A stretch of DNA of 64,000 nt from Misgurnus anguillicaudatus (GCF_027580225.2 NC_073348.2:22650501-22714500); one strand, 5' to 3'; positions 45,786 to 56,141 are shown, numbered from the stretch's first letter. Translations and numbers: made by a program. Notes: a model not told the origin generated them from the letters alone.

Positions 45786-46752
45786 GTACATTCTCTGTCA
45801 CTGGGGCGGTACCCTCAAAGGTTAATTTTGTACCTTTAAAGCACATTGAAGTGTAGCTTTTGGTGTACAATGTTATACCCTAAGGACCTACTGTGTACCT
45901 TAAATTCACAATAAAAATGAAATGAAAAACGTTTGTTTTGGAATACTGTGGTTGTTTTTTTTACAATTGACTTATCAGTGCGCTTCATTATTTTTTAAAA
46001 ATGCATGTGCCCTCATAATCTTTAATCAAACATGCAAAGGTACAGCAATGTACCCAAAAAGGTACAACATTGTATTATGTTTAGTATATTTGTAAAGGTA
46101 CAAAACGGACCCTTAGGGGGCGTGCACACCAAAGCTTTTACGCCGGCCCCCGGCGTATGTTTTCAATTGTTTCCAATGGAAGCTCAGCGTTGCTGCCATT
46201 CGACGTCCTTCAGGCATTGCGGTTGGTTGCTTTGATACTTCTCCCCCCCCTCCTCAACTGTGATTGGATGGCCGTATGAGAATAGACATTGACTAGCTGA
46301 GCTTTTCACCCAAAGTTGAATATTTTTCAACTCTCGGAAAAACCACCGAGCTTTCAGTGTGGAAAAAATCCTTAGCTGCTGGCTTTTTTGAAAAACGCCA
46401 AGCTTCAATTGAAAACAATTGAAAAGCGGCGCTTGGCGGTTTTTCCGCGCTCGGCGTTGAGCGTCGAGAGTTGAAAGAGATTCTACTTTGGGAGAAAAGC
46501 TCCGCTCGTCAATGTCAGTTCTCACACGGCCGCCCAATCACAGTGGAGGAGGGGCGGGACATTACCACAGCAACCAACCGGCTCGCAGCTGCAGTATCAA
46601 AGCGCTCAGCTGAAGAAAGCTGGCACTCAGCTGAAAAACAGCTGGCATTAGGCATCCTCAAGGCGTTTTCAGCTGCGTTTAAAAGTTTTGGTGTGTCCAG
46701 CCCCTTAGGGTACCACCCCAGCGACAGAAAAGTTACCATTTTCTTCTGACAG
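45786..46752 (+). mobile_element. GGTACC-rich MITE, copy 2, with nested Harbinger MITE
   Basis: Left 'tctgtcactggggcggtacc' and right, reverse complemented, 'tctgtcgctggggtggtacc' are inverted. 'aaaggtac' motifs recur inside. The element is interrupted at 46116. Confidence 0.75.
46116..46704 (+). mobile_element. Harbinger-type MITE family C, copy 2 (589 bp)
   Basis: The ends 'gggggcgtgcacaccaaagc' and, reverse complemented, 'ggggctggacacaccaaaac' have TTA at 46113-46115 and 46705-46707. The inside is partly palindromic ('cacaactgtgattgg', 'caatcacagtgg'). It aligns with 44309-44688. It is non-coding. Confidence 0.88.
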
Positions 46753-47860
46753 TTTACCTTTATCAGTGTAAATAATTGAAATAAAGTGAATGATTGAACT
46801 GATATTGAATGCACTGTAAGTAAATTTGAATAAAAGCATCTTTCAAATGCATATATGGAAATGTGTATGTAGATGGAACCCAAATATATGTTTATTTAAA
46901 TTTTATTAGATTCAAATATCATTTTTTTATCTGCATGATTTGTTATTGCTGCTCTGTGTTGCTCTATGGGGGTCGGTGTCACTGCCAGTGCAACAAACAA
47001 TGCTTTTGAACAAACCCTTCATTATCTTCTGCTGTGACTCTGGTCATGTGTTTTCAAACAGAAAGCCTTGGGGTAAATTTCTGGGTTCAAGTGAACTTCA
47101 TCCAGCAGCTTGATAGAGCAGCATGCTGCAGTCATTCTGAGGGTAATGAAACTGTTACGTAAGGCAAGTGTAAATCGTCCTCTCGCAATCTAGAAAGCAC
47201 CTACAATGACTAACAGCTCTGGAGTGCTTGAGAGCTTTAAAGATTCACAAATAAAAGACATAAAGTCAGCGCTGTAACGACAATAGACATCAAAGAAGAG
47301 CTCCATCACCATCAAGCTTAAAATAAAACAAAAAGAGCTTTAAAGTGGTTTATATGTCCTGCATGTGAACCCAAATAATGGCTTTGTGCGAGAAAAGCCA
47401 AAATTAAAGTTGTTCAGTTGATGAAAATCATGAAATCCAGCCTAGCTCTTCTTGTTCAACACGTACACACATATTGATGCTTGGCTTTTTAATGCATGGG
47501 GTATAAATATATGGGTTTTAAATACAATGGGATTCTTATTGACGTTATGAAATTATATATTGGAGTATAATTTGCCATAATGACATAATGTGTTGGGGCA
47601 TGATTTTCAATTCAAACAGCCAGCATAATAACTTTATTTCCATTACACTATTTAGAATTTTTTTAGCCAAACCTACCCATTTGCTTATTATATATAAAAA
47701 AAGAATACAACTCAGTAACAATTTCATTAATTTGTTTGAAGCCAAATGATTTGTGTGAAAACGGACGCAAAAGCGACAAATGTTTAAGTGTATCATTTGA
47801 ATAAAATATTATACAGCGTGCATTCACATAGCAATTAAAACGTTCCACTTTGAACCTGGG
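46753..47860. other. Unassigned AT-rich DNA
   Basis: No gene is seen. Open frames of up to 83 codons near 47545-47796 lack any domain. Confidence 0.4.
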
Positions 47861-48165
47861 TTCCACCATCAAATGAAATAACAGACCCTCTGCTTTCTAA
47901 CAAACAAACACAAAAAGACGTTTCATCCTATCTTCATTTTTTCTCTCTTTTTGTCACCTCTCAAATTTGAGTAGGTTTCTTCAAAAATACAAAATTTTGA
48001 GCAAAAAGCTGAGATAATTGCATTTTTGTAAAGTACTTTTGTTAGAGATCAGATTCAGAGCGATGATCAAAACATACATGGAGTTTTAACTGTTTTTTGA
48101 ATCAGTGTACGCTTACAGTAAGTGTTTTATAAGTTGGTAAGAGTGCCACCTAGTGGATAATAGAG
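47861..48165 (-). repeat. Dispersed repeat family X, copy 3
   Basis: Reverse complement of the motif order described for 734-1150. The minus strand reads 'gctctgaatctgatctctaa', 'ctttacaaaaatgcaatta', 'gatgaaacg', 'agcagagggtctgtta'. An 'attatccactaggtggca' edge lies at 48165. Confidence 0.7.
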
Positions 48166-48326
48166 CTGGGTATCGATTCAGATGTTCTGGATCGATCCAA
48201 TTTCGATTCACAAGCTATCGAAACGATTCGATTTCGATTAAATTTTCGATTCTGGTTCGCGGGACGGTTTTTATACTCGATTCTCAATTAACTCAATGAA
48301 TATAGATTTAAAACAAATACTATATT
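48166..48326 (+). repeat. Fragment of the 'gagctgggtatcgattc' fish repeat
   Basis: Text from 'gctgggtatcgattcagatg' through 'acgattcgatttcgattaaa' is a common fish interspersed repeat start. It is cut at 48326 by the Gypsy LTR. Its continuation would be beyond the window. Confidence 0.55.
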
Positions 48327-48569
48327 TGTGATACACCTATGAGTATCACAATGTTAATGTCTATTGTTTTGATTTTAATTTATTTATGTCTTTATTTTTT
48401 TTATATAATTTAATGATGATATTGCACTTTTCATGACTTTAATATTAAAGCTGAGTTTTAAAACAAAACAGTTCAGCCAGTAGGATGGAGTAACAGTTGC
48501 AGGTTACCATGGTGATGCGGTGTGTGTACTCCAGAAACTACTGAGCTACGCAGAGGAAAGCCACTTAAC
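48327..48569 (+). repeat. Gypsy 5' LTR, part 1 (before the DIRS insertion)
   Basis: It starts TGTGATACACCTATGAG and matches 63529-63770 with three substitutions by eye. It ends with AAC (48567-48569), the triplet at which DIRS entered. Its first 37 bases of a 76-base block (48533-48569) recur at 56940. Confidence 0.95.
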
Positions 48570-48612
48570 GTCTCGGTTACTATCGTAACCTCGGTTCCCT
48601 GAGAGACGGGAA

Positions 48613-48778
48613 CAAGACATTGCGTCCGCTGACGCTATGGGTTAACTCCTCCCACTTCACCAGACACTGAAATCTTATTGAACAACGCCATTGCAGGGCA
48701 CTGGCCAATCGTCGCCGACTGCGTGACCGCTAGAAGCGTATAAAAAGCGGTGTTAGAGCGACGAGCGCCAGTATTCTC
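48613..48778 (+). repeat. DIRS inverted terminal repeat, left copy
   Basis: Inverse of 56142-56310, nearly identical ('gttaactcctcccacttcac' shared). It includes a TATA-like TATAAAAAG at 48739. The left outermost 40 bases (48570-48612) are not part of the shared repeat but are repeated, inverted, in the internal complementary region. Confidence 0.92.
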
Positions 48779-48823
48779 GACTGAACGAAAATACGGATGG
48801 CTAGCCGCGAACTCGGCGCGTAA

Positions 48824-48927
48824 CGCAATGTCTTGTTCCCGTCTCTCAGGGAACCGAGGTTACGATAGTAACCGAGACGTTCCCTTTCGAGAGCGGTCTC
48901 TCGACATTGCGTCCGCTGACGCTATGG
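48824..48927 (+). other. DIRS internal complementary region
   Basis: 48824-48881 is the inverse of the element's left end (48567-48624). 48879-48927 is the inverse of its right end (56289-56337). The two halves overlap at GTT 48879-48881. In DIRS elements this region is thought to act as template or bridge to complete the ends of the circular DNA intermediate. Confidence 0.93.
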
Positions 48928-49407
48928 GAACAGTGTTCAAACACGCCGAGAGAGCGGGGAGCCAGCCCAGCAACGCTACGTAGTAAAGAAACAGCCAATA
49001 ATATTCTGAAACGCAGCGGCCATACCCTTAGGGGGGCGTGTCTGACCAATAAGGTAGCGATATTCCCGAGGTATGAAATTTGCATATCTCAACCTAAGGA
49101 ACGTGAATCCTCATCACTACACTGCTAGGGTAGAAAGACAAGTAATTTGGGTGTAAATACGAAAAGTAAATAACACGCGAGTAGTAAATAGCACGGCTTT
49201 GCCGGGCAAATTGCAGTTAATGTAGACTCACAACACAGAGTTAACGGCCTTAGCGGTAACGCCGTGTATGCGAGCGTCGTCTTTGCAAAGACGACCTGGT
49301 GGAGCGCAGGGTAGAGAAATGCACAAGCACGCACATACCTATTATCCACCGAATGACGCAGGCATCAACGTAAAGTCAAGACGACCTGCGAGAACACACT
49401 GCTGCCA
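48928..49407. other. DIRS 3' non-coding region
   Basis: It lies between the internal complementary region and the stop of the recombinase gene. No open frame has support. The 'cgtcgtctttgcaaagacga' stretch at about 49275 is a small palindrome. Confidence 0.7.
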
Positions 49408-49578
49408 TTACATCGAAGCATAAGAGTGGTCAGTACTCACCGACAGGACTTTTGCAGCTAGAGATTGCATATTTAGCAAATAAAACCTTGCAAAGGTGTT
49501 ATGAGAAGCCCAACCCGCTGCACGACATACATCCTGAATAGTGGTACCTTGAGACACTGATTGGGACGTTTTTAAGAA
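49408..49578 (-). pseudogene. DIRS tyrosine recombinase, C-terminal part with the catalytic Tyr
   Basis: Minus strand reads SVSQGTTIQDVCRAAGWAS then HNTFARFYLLNM. This is the last part of a DIRS recombinase, with the nucleophilic tyrosine in RFYLL (codon at 49480-49482). It is separated from the rest of the protein by the LINE at 49579-51538. The two flanks continue in the same reading frame once the LINE is left out, so the gene was open when the LINE entered. The stop follows STDHSYASM. Confidence 0.88.
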
Positions 49579-51538
49579 TTCCTCTACTGACATACATGAA
49601 TTGACAGACACTGTTTCTAGTTATATTTCCTTTTGTGAGAACATAATTGTTCCTAAGAGACCGCGTTTAATTTATGCTAATAATAAACAATGGGTCACAA
49701 AATCCGTTAAAGAACTAATTATACAAAGGAATATTGCTTTTAATCAAGGTGACATGTTAAAATATAGGGAGCTATCTAAGCAAGTTAAGAGAGAACTTAA
49801 ACTTGCTAAGTTTGCTTATAAAGATAAAGTTGTAAACTTATTGAGTGCAGGGAATGCACGCCCTGCTTGGGAAGGTGTAAAAAATATGATGGGTATGCCA
49901 ACAAAGAAGAATGTAGTTTCACTTAATGGGACAAATGACCTACAACTTTCTAATGAATTTAATGTTTTTTTTAATCGTTATGATGAGCATAATTTTTGTA
50001 ATGAGGTTTCTGTTTTTAAGGACTCTGCTTGTGCTCCCCCTAATGTCCACATTGACAAATGTGATGTCATCAAAGTTTTTAGATCAGTTAAAGAGCGGAA
50101 AAGCCCTGGTCCTGATCATATCGGAGGACGACTTCTTAAAAATTGTGCTGTGCAACTGGCTGAAATTTTTACTTACATCTTTCAATTGTCATTACAGTTG
50201 CATTTGGTCCCTCATCTTTGGAAGGACTCTATAATCGTTCCGGTTCCAAAAATAAAAGCTCCTAAGCTACTGAACGATTTTAGACCTATTGCGCTCACTT
50301 CCCTGGTGATGAAATCATTTGAAAAACTTGTGAAGACTGCCATAATGAATTCTGTGCAGGACAAATTAGATCCCTTACAGTTTGCGTATAGGCCAGGTCG
50401 GGGGGTGGATGATGCCACAGGAACACTTTTAAATTTAATCTTAAAACATCTTGAGGGGGCAGGTTCTTTGGTCCGGTTACTATTCGTTGATTTTTCCTCA
50501 GCGTTCAATTGTATAAGACCCCATGTTTTAGCCGATAAACTAAAACAAAATTTTAACATTGATCCTGGCTTGATTAGCTGGCTGATGGATTTCTTAACAG
50601 AGCGGCCCCAGCGTGTTAGGGTGAACGGGGTCCATTCAGATGTACTCTCATCATCAGTTGGATCCCCACAGGGCTGCGTCCTGTCACCACTTTTGTTTGT
50701 TTTATATACCAATGACTGTCAAAGTACCTACCCAGGTCATCATGTTGTTAAATTTGCAGACGACTCTGTTATCGTTTCACTTTTAAGTAAAAAAAACTTT
50801 GAGCACGGCCCTGTTTTATCAGATTTTGTCGAATGGTGCGAATCCTCCTTTCTTAAAATAAATGTAAACAAAACTAAAGAAATGCTTATTAACTTTGGTA
50901 GGACATCTGTGTCTCTTACTCCAGCTCTTATCAACAGTCAAGTTGTGGAGCAGGTAGAAACCTATAAATACCTGGGGACAGTCATTGACAATAAGCTATG
51001 CTTTGAGTCACAAGTAGATGCAGTTTGCAAAAAGGCTCATCAACGTATGTATTTTCTTCGCAAACTCAGAAATTTTAACCTGGATTCTGCTTTTATGAAA
51101 ATGTTTTATACTTGCTTTATTGAATCAATTTTAACTTTTTCATTTATCTGTTGGTATGGCTCCCTCTTGGAGAAGCAAAAGAACCGTCTGACTTCTGTAG
51201 TTAATGTGTGTAAAAAAATAGTTGGAACTGCTTTAAATGATCTCAGTGAGGTGTACAGGGTCAGATGTGTGAAGAAGGCTAAGGCTATTATCTCTAATCC
51301 ATCCCATCCTTTGTGTCAAGAGTTCTTACTGTTAAATTCTGGGCGCCGTTATAATGTTCCACGTTGTAAGACCAACAGATTTAAAAAGTCTATGATCCCA
51401 AGAGCTATTGGTTTTTTAAATGATTGAGGAAAACCTACTGTATTATTGTATGTTTTGTATATTGTATGTAACTGCTGCTGTAAACCAAATTGCCCCACAG
51501 GGGACAAATAAAGCTAAACAAACAAACAAACAAAAACC
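49579..51538 (+). mobile_element. 5'-truncated LINE (CR1/L2-like)
   Basis: It is bounded by DIRS coding sequence on both sides. It has no endonuclease domain and ends after 'ggggacaaataaagc' in an (AAAC)n tail (51516-51535). Target duplication is one base at most, as is common in 5'-truncated LINE copies. Confidence 0.9.
49601..51427 (+). CDS. LINE reverse transcriptase (5'-truncated ORF2)
   Basis: The frame is open from the truncation point (about 49580) to a TGA at 51425-51427. The first ATG-like start is not authentic, as the coding sequence is simply cut. Domains: linker with KSPGPDHIGGRLLK (about residues 166-180), reverse transcriptase fingers and palm with RPIALTSLVMKSFEKLV, PLQFAYRPGRGVDDA, FVDFSSAFNCI, GSPQGCVLSPLLF, and the catalytic FADD (residues 385-388; 50753-50764). 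These are followed by VETYKYLG and the C-terminal region typical of CR1/L2/Rex1-type elements. No stops or frameshifts occur over about 600 codons, so the copy is young. The endonuclease half is missing, so it cannot move itself. The clade is by motif resemblance only. Confidence 0.92.
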   Translation: MTDTVSSYISFCENIIVPKRPRLIYANNKQWVTKSVKELIIQRNIAFNQGDMLKYRELSKQVKRELKLAKFAYKDKVVNLLSAGNARPAWEGVKNMMGMPTKKNVVSLNGTNDLQLSNEFNVFFNRYDEHNFCNEVSVFKDSACAPPNVHIDKCDVIKVFRSVKERKSPGPDHIGGRLLKNCAVQLAEIFTYIFQLSLQLHLVPHLWKDSIIVPVPKIKAPKLLNDFRPIALTSLVMKSFEKLVKTAIMNSVQDKLDPLQFAYRPGRGVDDATGTLLNLILKHLEGAGSLVRLLFVDFSSAFNCIRPHVLADKLKQNFNIDPGLISWLMDFLTERPQRVRVNGVHSDVLSSSVGSPQGCVLSPLLFVLYTNDCQSTYPGHHVVKFADDSVIVSLLSKKNFEHGPVLSDFVEWCESSFLKINVNKTKEMLINFGRTSVSLTPALINSQVVEQVETYKYLGTVIDNKLCFESQVDAVCKKAHQRMYFLRKLRNFNLDSAFMKMFYTCFIESILTFSFICWYGSLLEKQKNRLTSVVNVCKKIVGTALNDLSEVYRVRCVKKAKAIISNPSHPLCQEFLLLNSGRRYNVPRCKTNRFKKSMIPRAIGFLND

Positions 51539-52470
51539 AAGCCCATGAAGAGGCGATAGCTCTCGTAGAGTGAGCCCTGATGTTGAAAGGGGGCTCTAGT
51601 CCACTGCTCTCGTAAGCGAGCGTAATAGCCTCCACTACCCAGCGCGAGAGCCGCTGTTTAGACACCGCTCTGCCTTTAGCAGCGCCGCCGTAGCAAACAA
51701 ACAGTTGATCCGACGCTCTAAATTCAGCCGTACGGTTCACATACATTCTCAGAGCTCTGACCGGGCAAATCACCTCTCGGTTAGTCGCATCCTGTGATGT
51801 TGCAGGTGCTGCAGATATCGCCGTTAGTGATATTACCTGATCTCGAAAGGGAGTGGAGAGAGATTTGGGAACATATCCAACCTTTGGTCTTAGGATAACA
51901 TTACAGTCAGCCGGACCGAAACGCATGCAGTCCTCGTTGACCGCGAGCGCTTGTAAATCCCCAACGCGTTTCGTTGTAGCTAGGGCGAGAAGGAGGGCTG
52001 TTTTGATGGTTAGATCTTTGATAGAGCTAGACTCCAGCGGTTCAAACGGTGCTCGAGAAAGCGCATTCAGCACTATGTCTAAATCCCATGGCGGTACCGA
52101 AGGGGTACGGCGTGGTCTTAATCTTCTCGCGCCTCTTAGGAATCGAACGACGAGCGCGTTCCTCCCTATTGATTGTCCCTCCAAGGGGGGGCGTAACGCA
52201 GCAATAGCAGCCACATAGACTTTTAGAGTCGACGGCGAGCTGCCGGCGTCCATTCTATGTTGCAGGAAAAGTACAATATCCGACACAGGGCAATTAAATG
52301 GGTCAATGCTGTTACTATGACACCATCTTTCGAACACTTTCCACTTAAGGTCGTACAAGCGTCTTGTAGACGGAGCACGCGCCTCAGTCAGCGTGAATGC
52401 CGCTCGACGCGAGAGTTCGCTCGTGTTATCTACGATCCTCTCACCTTCCAAGCGTGTAGATTCCACAGTT
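51539..52470 (-). pseudogene. DIRS tyrosine recombinase, N-terminal and core part
   Basis: Minus strand encodes the phage-integrase-like N-terminal domain (AAFTLTEARAPSTRRLYDLK, WCHSNSIDPFNCPVSDIVLF) and the catalytic core with Arg in TTKRVGDLQAL (51966-51968) and HSTR (51561-51572). The gene is cut right after ASSWA by the LINE. The tyrosine lies 2 kb away at 49480. It is in a different frame from the upstream methyltransferase-like part and overlaps it, as is usual in DIRS elements. The start codon is uncertain. The open frame itself continues to 51435 into LINE sequence, which is not part of the gene. Confidence 0.9.
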
Positions 52471-54730
52471 CCGGGCTGGGGTGCCAGACTGAGCCCTCTA
52501 CCTGAGACAGCAGATCCCTTCTCAATGGAATCTGCCATGGGGGGCTTATTAGCATCTCTCTCAGGTCCGGATACCATGGTTGGTTCGGCCAGTCCGGCGC
52601 GACTAAAATCACCGTAGCTCCTTCTTCCCTGATTTTGCACAATACTAGCGGTATGAGCTTTATAGGAGGGAAGGCATACAGACTGACTTTCGGCCAGCGC
52701 GACGTCAACGCTTCCCCTTGCAGCGGGGCGTCCGTGAGCGAGAAGAACAGTGGGCAGTGCGTATTCTCGCTCGTCGCAAAAAGGTCTATCGAAGCTCTCC
52801 CAAACTGGTCCCAGATCAGCTGAACCGAGTCGGGATGAAGCCTCCATTCTCCGTGGGGAAGGCCGTTCCTCGATAACATATCCGCGCCCTTGTTTAAAGC
52901 GCCTGGAATATGCGCTGCTCTGATAGATAGCAAGTGACGATCCGCCCATTGTAGGAGGCTGGCTGCCTGCTCGAATAGGGCTTTCGAATGAATACCACCC
53001 TGGTGATTTATGTAAGAAACCACCGTCGTGTTGTCCGTCCGCACTAGAACATGCTGACGCTCGAGTTGCGGTTGAAATGCCCTGAGCGCTAACATTACCG
53101 CTCTTAATTTCCAGCCGGTTTATGTGCCAATCTCTCATCAGGTCTGACCACGTACCGGACGCGGGTGTGCCCTGGCAGACTGCTCCCCAACCCGATGTCG
53201 ACGCATCCGTGGTGACCACTAAGCGAGAGGCTATCTGACCTAGGGGGGCTCCGATACTGTAAAGGGTCGGATCGCGCCACGGTTTCAGAGTGTTGACACA
53301 GCTGTGTGTCACGTGAACTCGCATGCACGTCGATGCCCACATATTCGGCGGGACTCGATCTTTTAGCCACATCTGTAACGGACGCATGTGAAGCAATCCT
53401 AGATGACAAACCGGGGCGGCTGACGCCATTAGACCCAAAAGCCTCTGAAACTCCCTCAGGAGGACAACCCGGCCGGGTCTGAAGCGACGCAGATACAGCG
53501 TTAATGTTTCTACACGTTGTTGCGATAGATGAGCACGCATCGATGTAGAATCCAACCCAGGTATGAAATGGATTGACTCGGAACGAGTTTGCTTTTCTGA
53601 GCATTGATTTGCAGCCCTAACGACTCTAAGTGGGGAAGCAATGCTTTTATGTGACTGATCAACAGATCGCGCGATTGAGCCATAATCAGCCAGTCGTCCA
53701 GATAATTCATAATGCGCATCCCACTCGCTCTGAGGGGGGAGAGAGCTGCATCCCTGCATTTCGTGAATGTACGTGGGGCTAAAGCTAGCCCGAACGGGAG
53801 AACGGAGTATTGATAGCTTGTGCCTTCGAACGCAAACCTCAGAAAACACCTGTGGCGGGGGGATATCTGAATGTGAAAGTAAGCGTCCTTCAGATCTATC
53901 GAGGCGAACCAGTCCCCAGGGCGAATTTGCGCTAGGATCTGTCTCACGGTTATCATCTTGAATGCACGTTTGCGTAGCGCGCGATTGATGGGTCTCAGAT
54001 CTAGTATCGGCCGTAATCCGCCGTCTTTCTTGGGTACTACAAAGTACCGGCTGTAGAAACCGCTCTCTAACTCGCTGTGAGGGACTCGTTCTATCGCTCC
54101 TATTGCGAGTAGGTTTTGTACCTCTTGTCTCAGGATTGGGGCATTTTGAGGTGCTGTTAATGACGATACCACGCCTTTGAAACGGGGCGGTCTGCGTCTG
54201 AACTGTAGAGAGTAACCGTGCTCTATTATGCTCAATATCCACTCTGACACGCCGGGGATAGCTTTCCACGCGTCTAGAAATTGGCTGAGCGGGCGGTGCG
54301 TTAATGCATGCAACGTGTTTTCTACGTTCGCGCCGTACCTTTGCAACGTTAGAGGTGTGGGCGGAGGACCGGCGCTTAGAAACTGGTTCTCGTTTAACGG
54401 CTCGTTGGCGGTGTTTGAGTTTGATTGACAAGCACTCTGTATGTTTTGCAAACTCGCGCTGCCTTCCGGCAGGGCATCCGTCTCTGCATAAGGGCTGTGA
54501 GGAGGAAATAGCTCTTTTTGTGATGATGTTTGTATCTTTATTACATTTGCATTCACACAAACAACATTAACACAACTGAACTTGTCGCCCACAGGAACAG
54601 AGGGGGGCAGAAGAACCCGTCGCGTTGACGCTTGCCCCTCCACGAGCGATCTCCTCCTCTCCGCCTTCTCGTCAGGAAGAGGGCTTCCTCGCCTGAGGCT
54701 GCCCGCCACCGCGTCGAGGGCTCCGACCAC
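52430..54730 (-). pseudogene. DIRS reverse transcriptase, RNase H and methyltransferase-like ORF, frame broken twice
   Basis: Minus strand. RT: FYSRYFVVPKKDGGLRPILD, FASIDLKDAYFHIQI, LPFGLALAPRTFTK, and the catalytic YLDDWL (53693-53704). The frame changes near 53560, giving the connection (HFIPGLDSTSMRAHLSQQRV) and the start of RNase H (VTTDASTSGWGAV, WHINRLEIK). It changes back near 53110: MLALRAFQPQLE, VRTDNTTVVSYINHQGG, IPGALNKGADMLSR. A DAM-methyltransferase-like region follows (SIDLFATSENTHCPLFFS, YAFPPIKLIPLVL, VAPDWPNQPWYPDL) and the frame stops at 52430. The two frame changes compensate one another and look like single-base indels. The 5' limit is uncertain because no ATG is obvious near 54730. 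Confidence 0.9.
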
Positions 54731-54910
54731 GTCCGTGACGTTTCCTCGGCTGGAACTGCCAATCCCTCTGTCTTACATCAGGCTCGGTACGAGCGGGTGC
54801 GGTGTAGCCAGCCTGAGGTTGCTTGGAAGGACGCTGCGCTGATCGCGGGGCAGAAGTAGAACGCGATCTGGCGGTCTCTTGGTAAGATGAGCGTCTGGGG
54901 AGCAGCTGGC

Positions 54911-56137
54911 TCATAGCTCTCGAGCGTTTCTGCGCCTCCGAAAACGCTCAACAACGGACTCCACGGCGTCACCGAAGAGGCGGGCGGGAGTAATTGGAGC
55001 ATTAAGCAAAGCCTTTCGCTTGTTGTCCTTCAGCTCAGCTAGGGTAAGCCATAGGTGACGGTGAAGGACCACTAAAAATCCCATGTATTTTCCGATGGCT
55101 TGAGCGGAGAGCTTCGTGGCCATCAGCGCAAAGTCCGTGGCAGCGCGGAGGTTGCGGACCGTATCCGCATCGACGGCGCCGTCCAGCGACTGTAAAATCT
55201 TCGCCTGGAAGACCTGGAGAATGGCCATAGCGTGGAGCGCCGCCACCGCCTCCCCGGATGACGAGTAGGCTTTTTCCGCCAGATGGGCCGTCATCCGACA
55301 CGGCTTCGACGGCAGTCCGCGATCAGCGCCGAGCGTTGCAGAAGCAGGACAGAGGTGCGCTGCCACGTTCTCCTCGACAGGGGGAATGCGCACGTAACCG
55401 TGGGCTTCACCCCCATCGACCTGGGAAAACATCCCCGGAGCATGGACGCGCGCCGACTGGGGCGCAGACCACGATTTAGAGACCTGATCATGAACGTCAG
55501 GGAAGAAAGGTGTCTTCCTCCTCGGAGCGGCCTGCTGGCGGCCCGATTGGAGAAACCAGGAATCCAATTTGCACTTAGCCGGCTCGTCGGGTGAGGTCCA
55601 GCTAAGATCTAACTCCTTTGCCGCCAACTCCATAATTTTGGAAAACTCTGATTGGATGTCCATGTGACTCGGACGCTCAGGCTCCGCCTCCGACCAGCTA
55701 GTCGACGCCGACAGGGACATGTTGTCGTCGTCCTCCTCCGTCACTCCAAAAGAGACGGCCACATGAGAAGTAGAAGGGGGGCGGAAAGCATCCTTCGTGA
55801 AGACGACGGGAGGTTTTGGCGGGGGAACGCTGCAAACAGAGCTACCGCCGTCATCGTCCCGACGCGGAGCAAAGGAAGTAGATGGTGGGGGACCCGCCGG
55901 CGGCACAGAGGCGGCGGCGGGCACATCCCCGGCGAGACTTCGAGCAACGGCTCTCCTAGTCTTGAGCACTCGAATCGGGAGGTCGGCGCAGTGCTCGCAT
56001 GTAGAATCCTCGAGCGCCGTCTCGGCGTGCGCCAACCCCAAACAGCCGATGCAGTGCTCATGGGAGTCCGGCTGCTCCAAAGGTCCCGCGCAGAGAAGAC
56101 AGGTAGTCGATTTTGTAGTCTTGATAGAAGATATCAT
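54911..56137 (-). CDS. DIRS gag-like protein (ORF1)
   Basis: An ATG at 56135-56137 (reading MISSIKTTKSTTCLLC) begins a frame of 408 codons with no break. The N-terminal part is Cys/His-rich: CLLCAGPLEQPDSHEHCIGC, LAHAETALEDSTCEHC, a zinc-binding pattern seen at the start of DIRS gag proteins. The middle is Pro/Ser/Asp-rich. The C-terminal half is helical (EKAYSSSGEAVAALHAMAIL, FQAKILQSL) and ends RRRRNAREL. It probably forms the particle or RNA-binding component. The open frame extends 14 codons further upstream without a better start. A TATA-like box lies about 50 bases upstream in the terminal repeat. Confidence 0.85.
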   Translation of the reverse strand: MISSIKTTKSTTCLLCAGPLEQPDSHEHCIGCLGLAHAETALEDSTCEHCADLPIRVLKTRRAVARSLAGDVPAAASVPPAGPPPSTSFAPRRDDDGGSSVCSVPPPKPPVVFTKDAFRPPSTSHVAVSFGVTEEDDDNMSLSASTSWSEAEPERPSHMDIQSEFSKIMELAAKELDLSWTSPDEPAKCKLDSWFLQSGRQQAAPRRKTPFFPDVHDQVSKSWSAPQSARVHAPGMFSQVDGGEAHGYVRIPPVEENVAAHLCPASATLGADRGLPSKPCRMTAHLAEKAYSSSGEAVAALHAMAILQVFQAKILQSLDGAVDADTVRNLRAATDFALMATKLSAQAIGKYMGFLVVLHRHLWLTLAELKDNKRKALLNAPITPARLFGDAVESVVERFRRRRNAREL

Positions 56138-56141
56138 GCTG

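Noticed and set aside
51435..51538. C-terminal extension of the DIRS recombinase frame
   Set aside because: This part of the open frame reads the antisense of the LINE tail and is not original coding sequence.
51853..54570. Plus-strand open frames across the DIRS element
   Set aside because: They are antisense shadows of GC-rich minus-strand coding sequence and lack domains.
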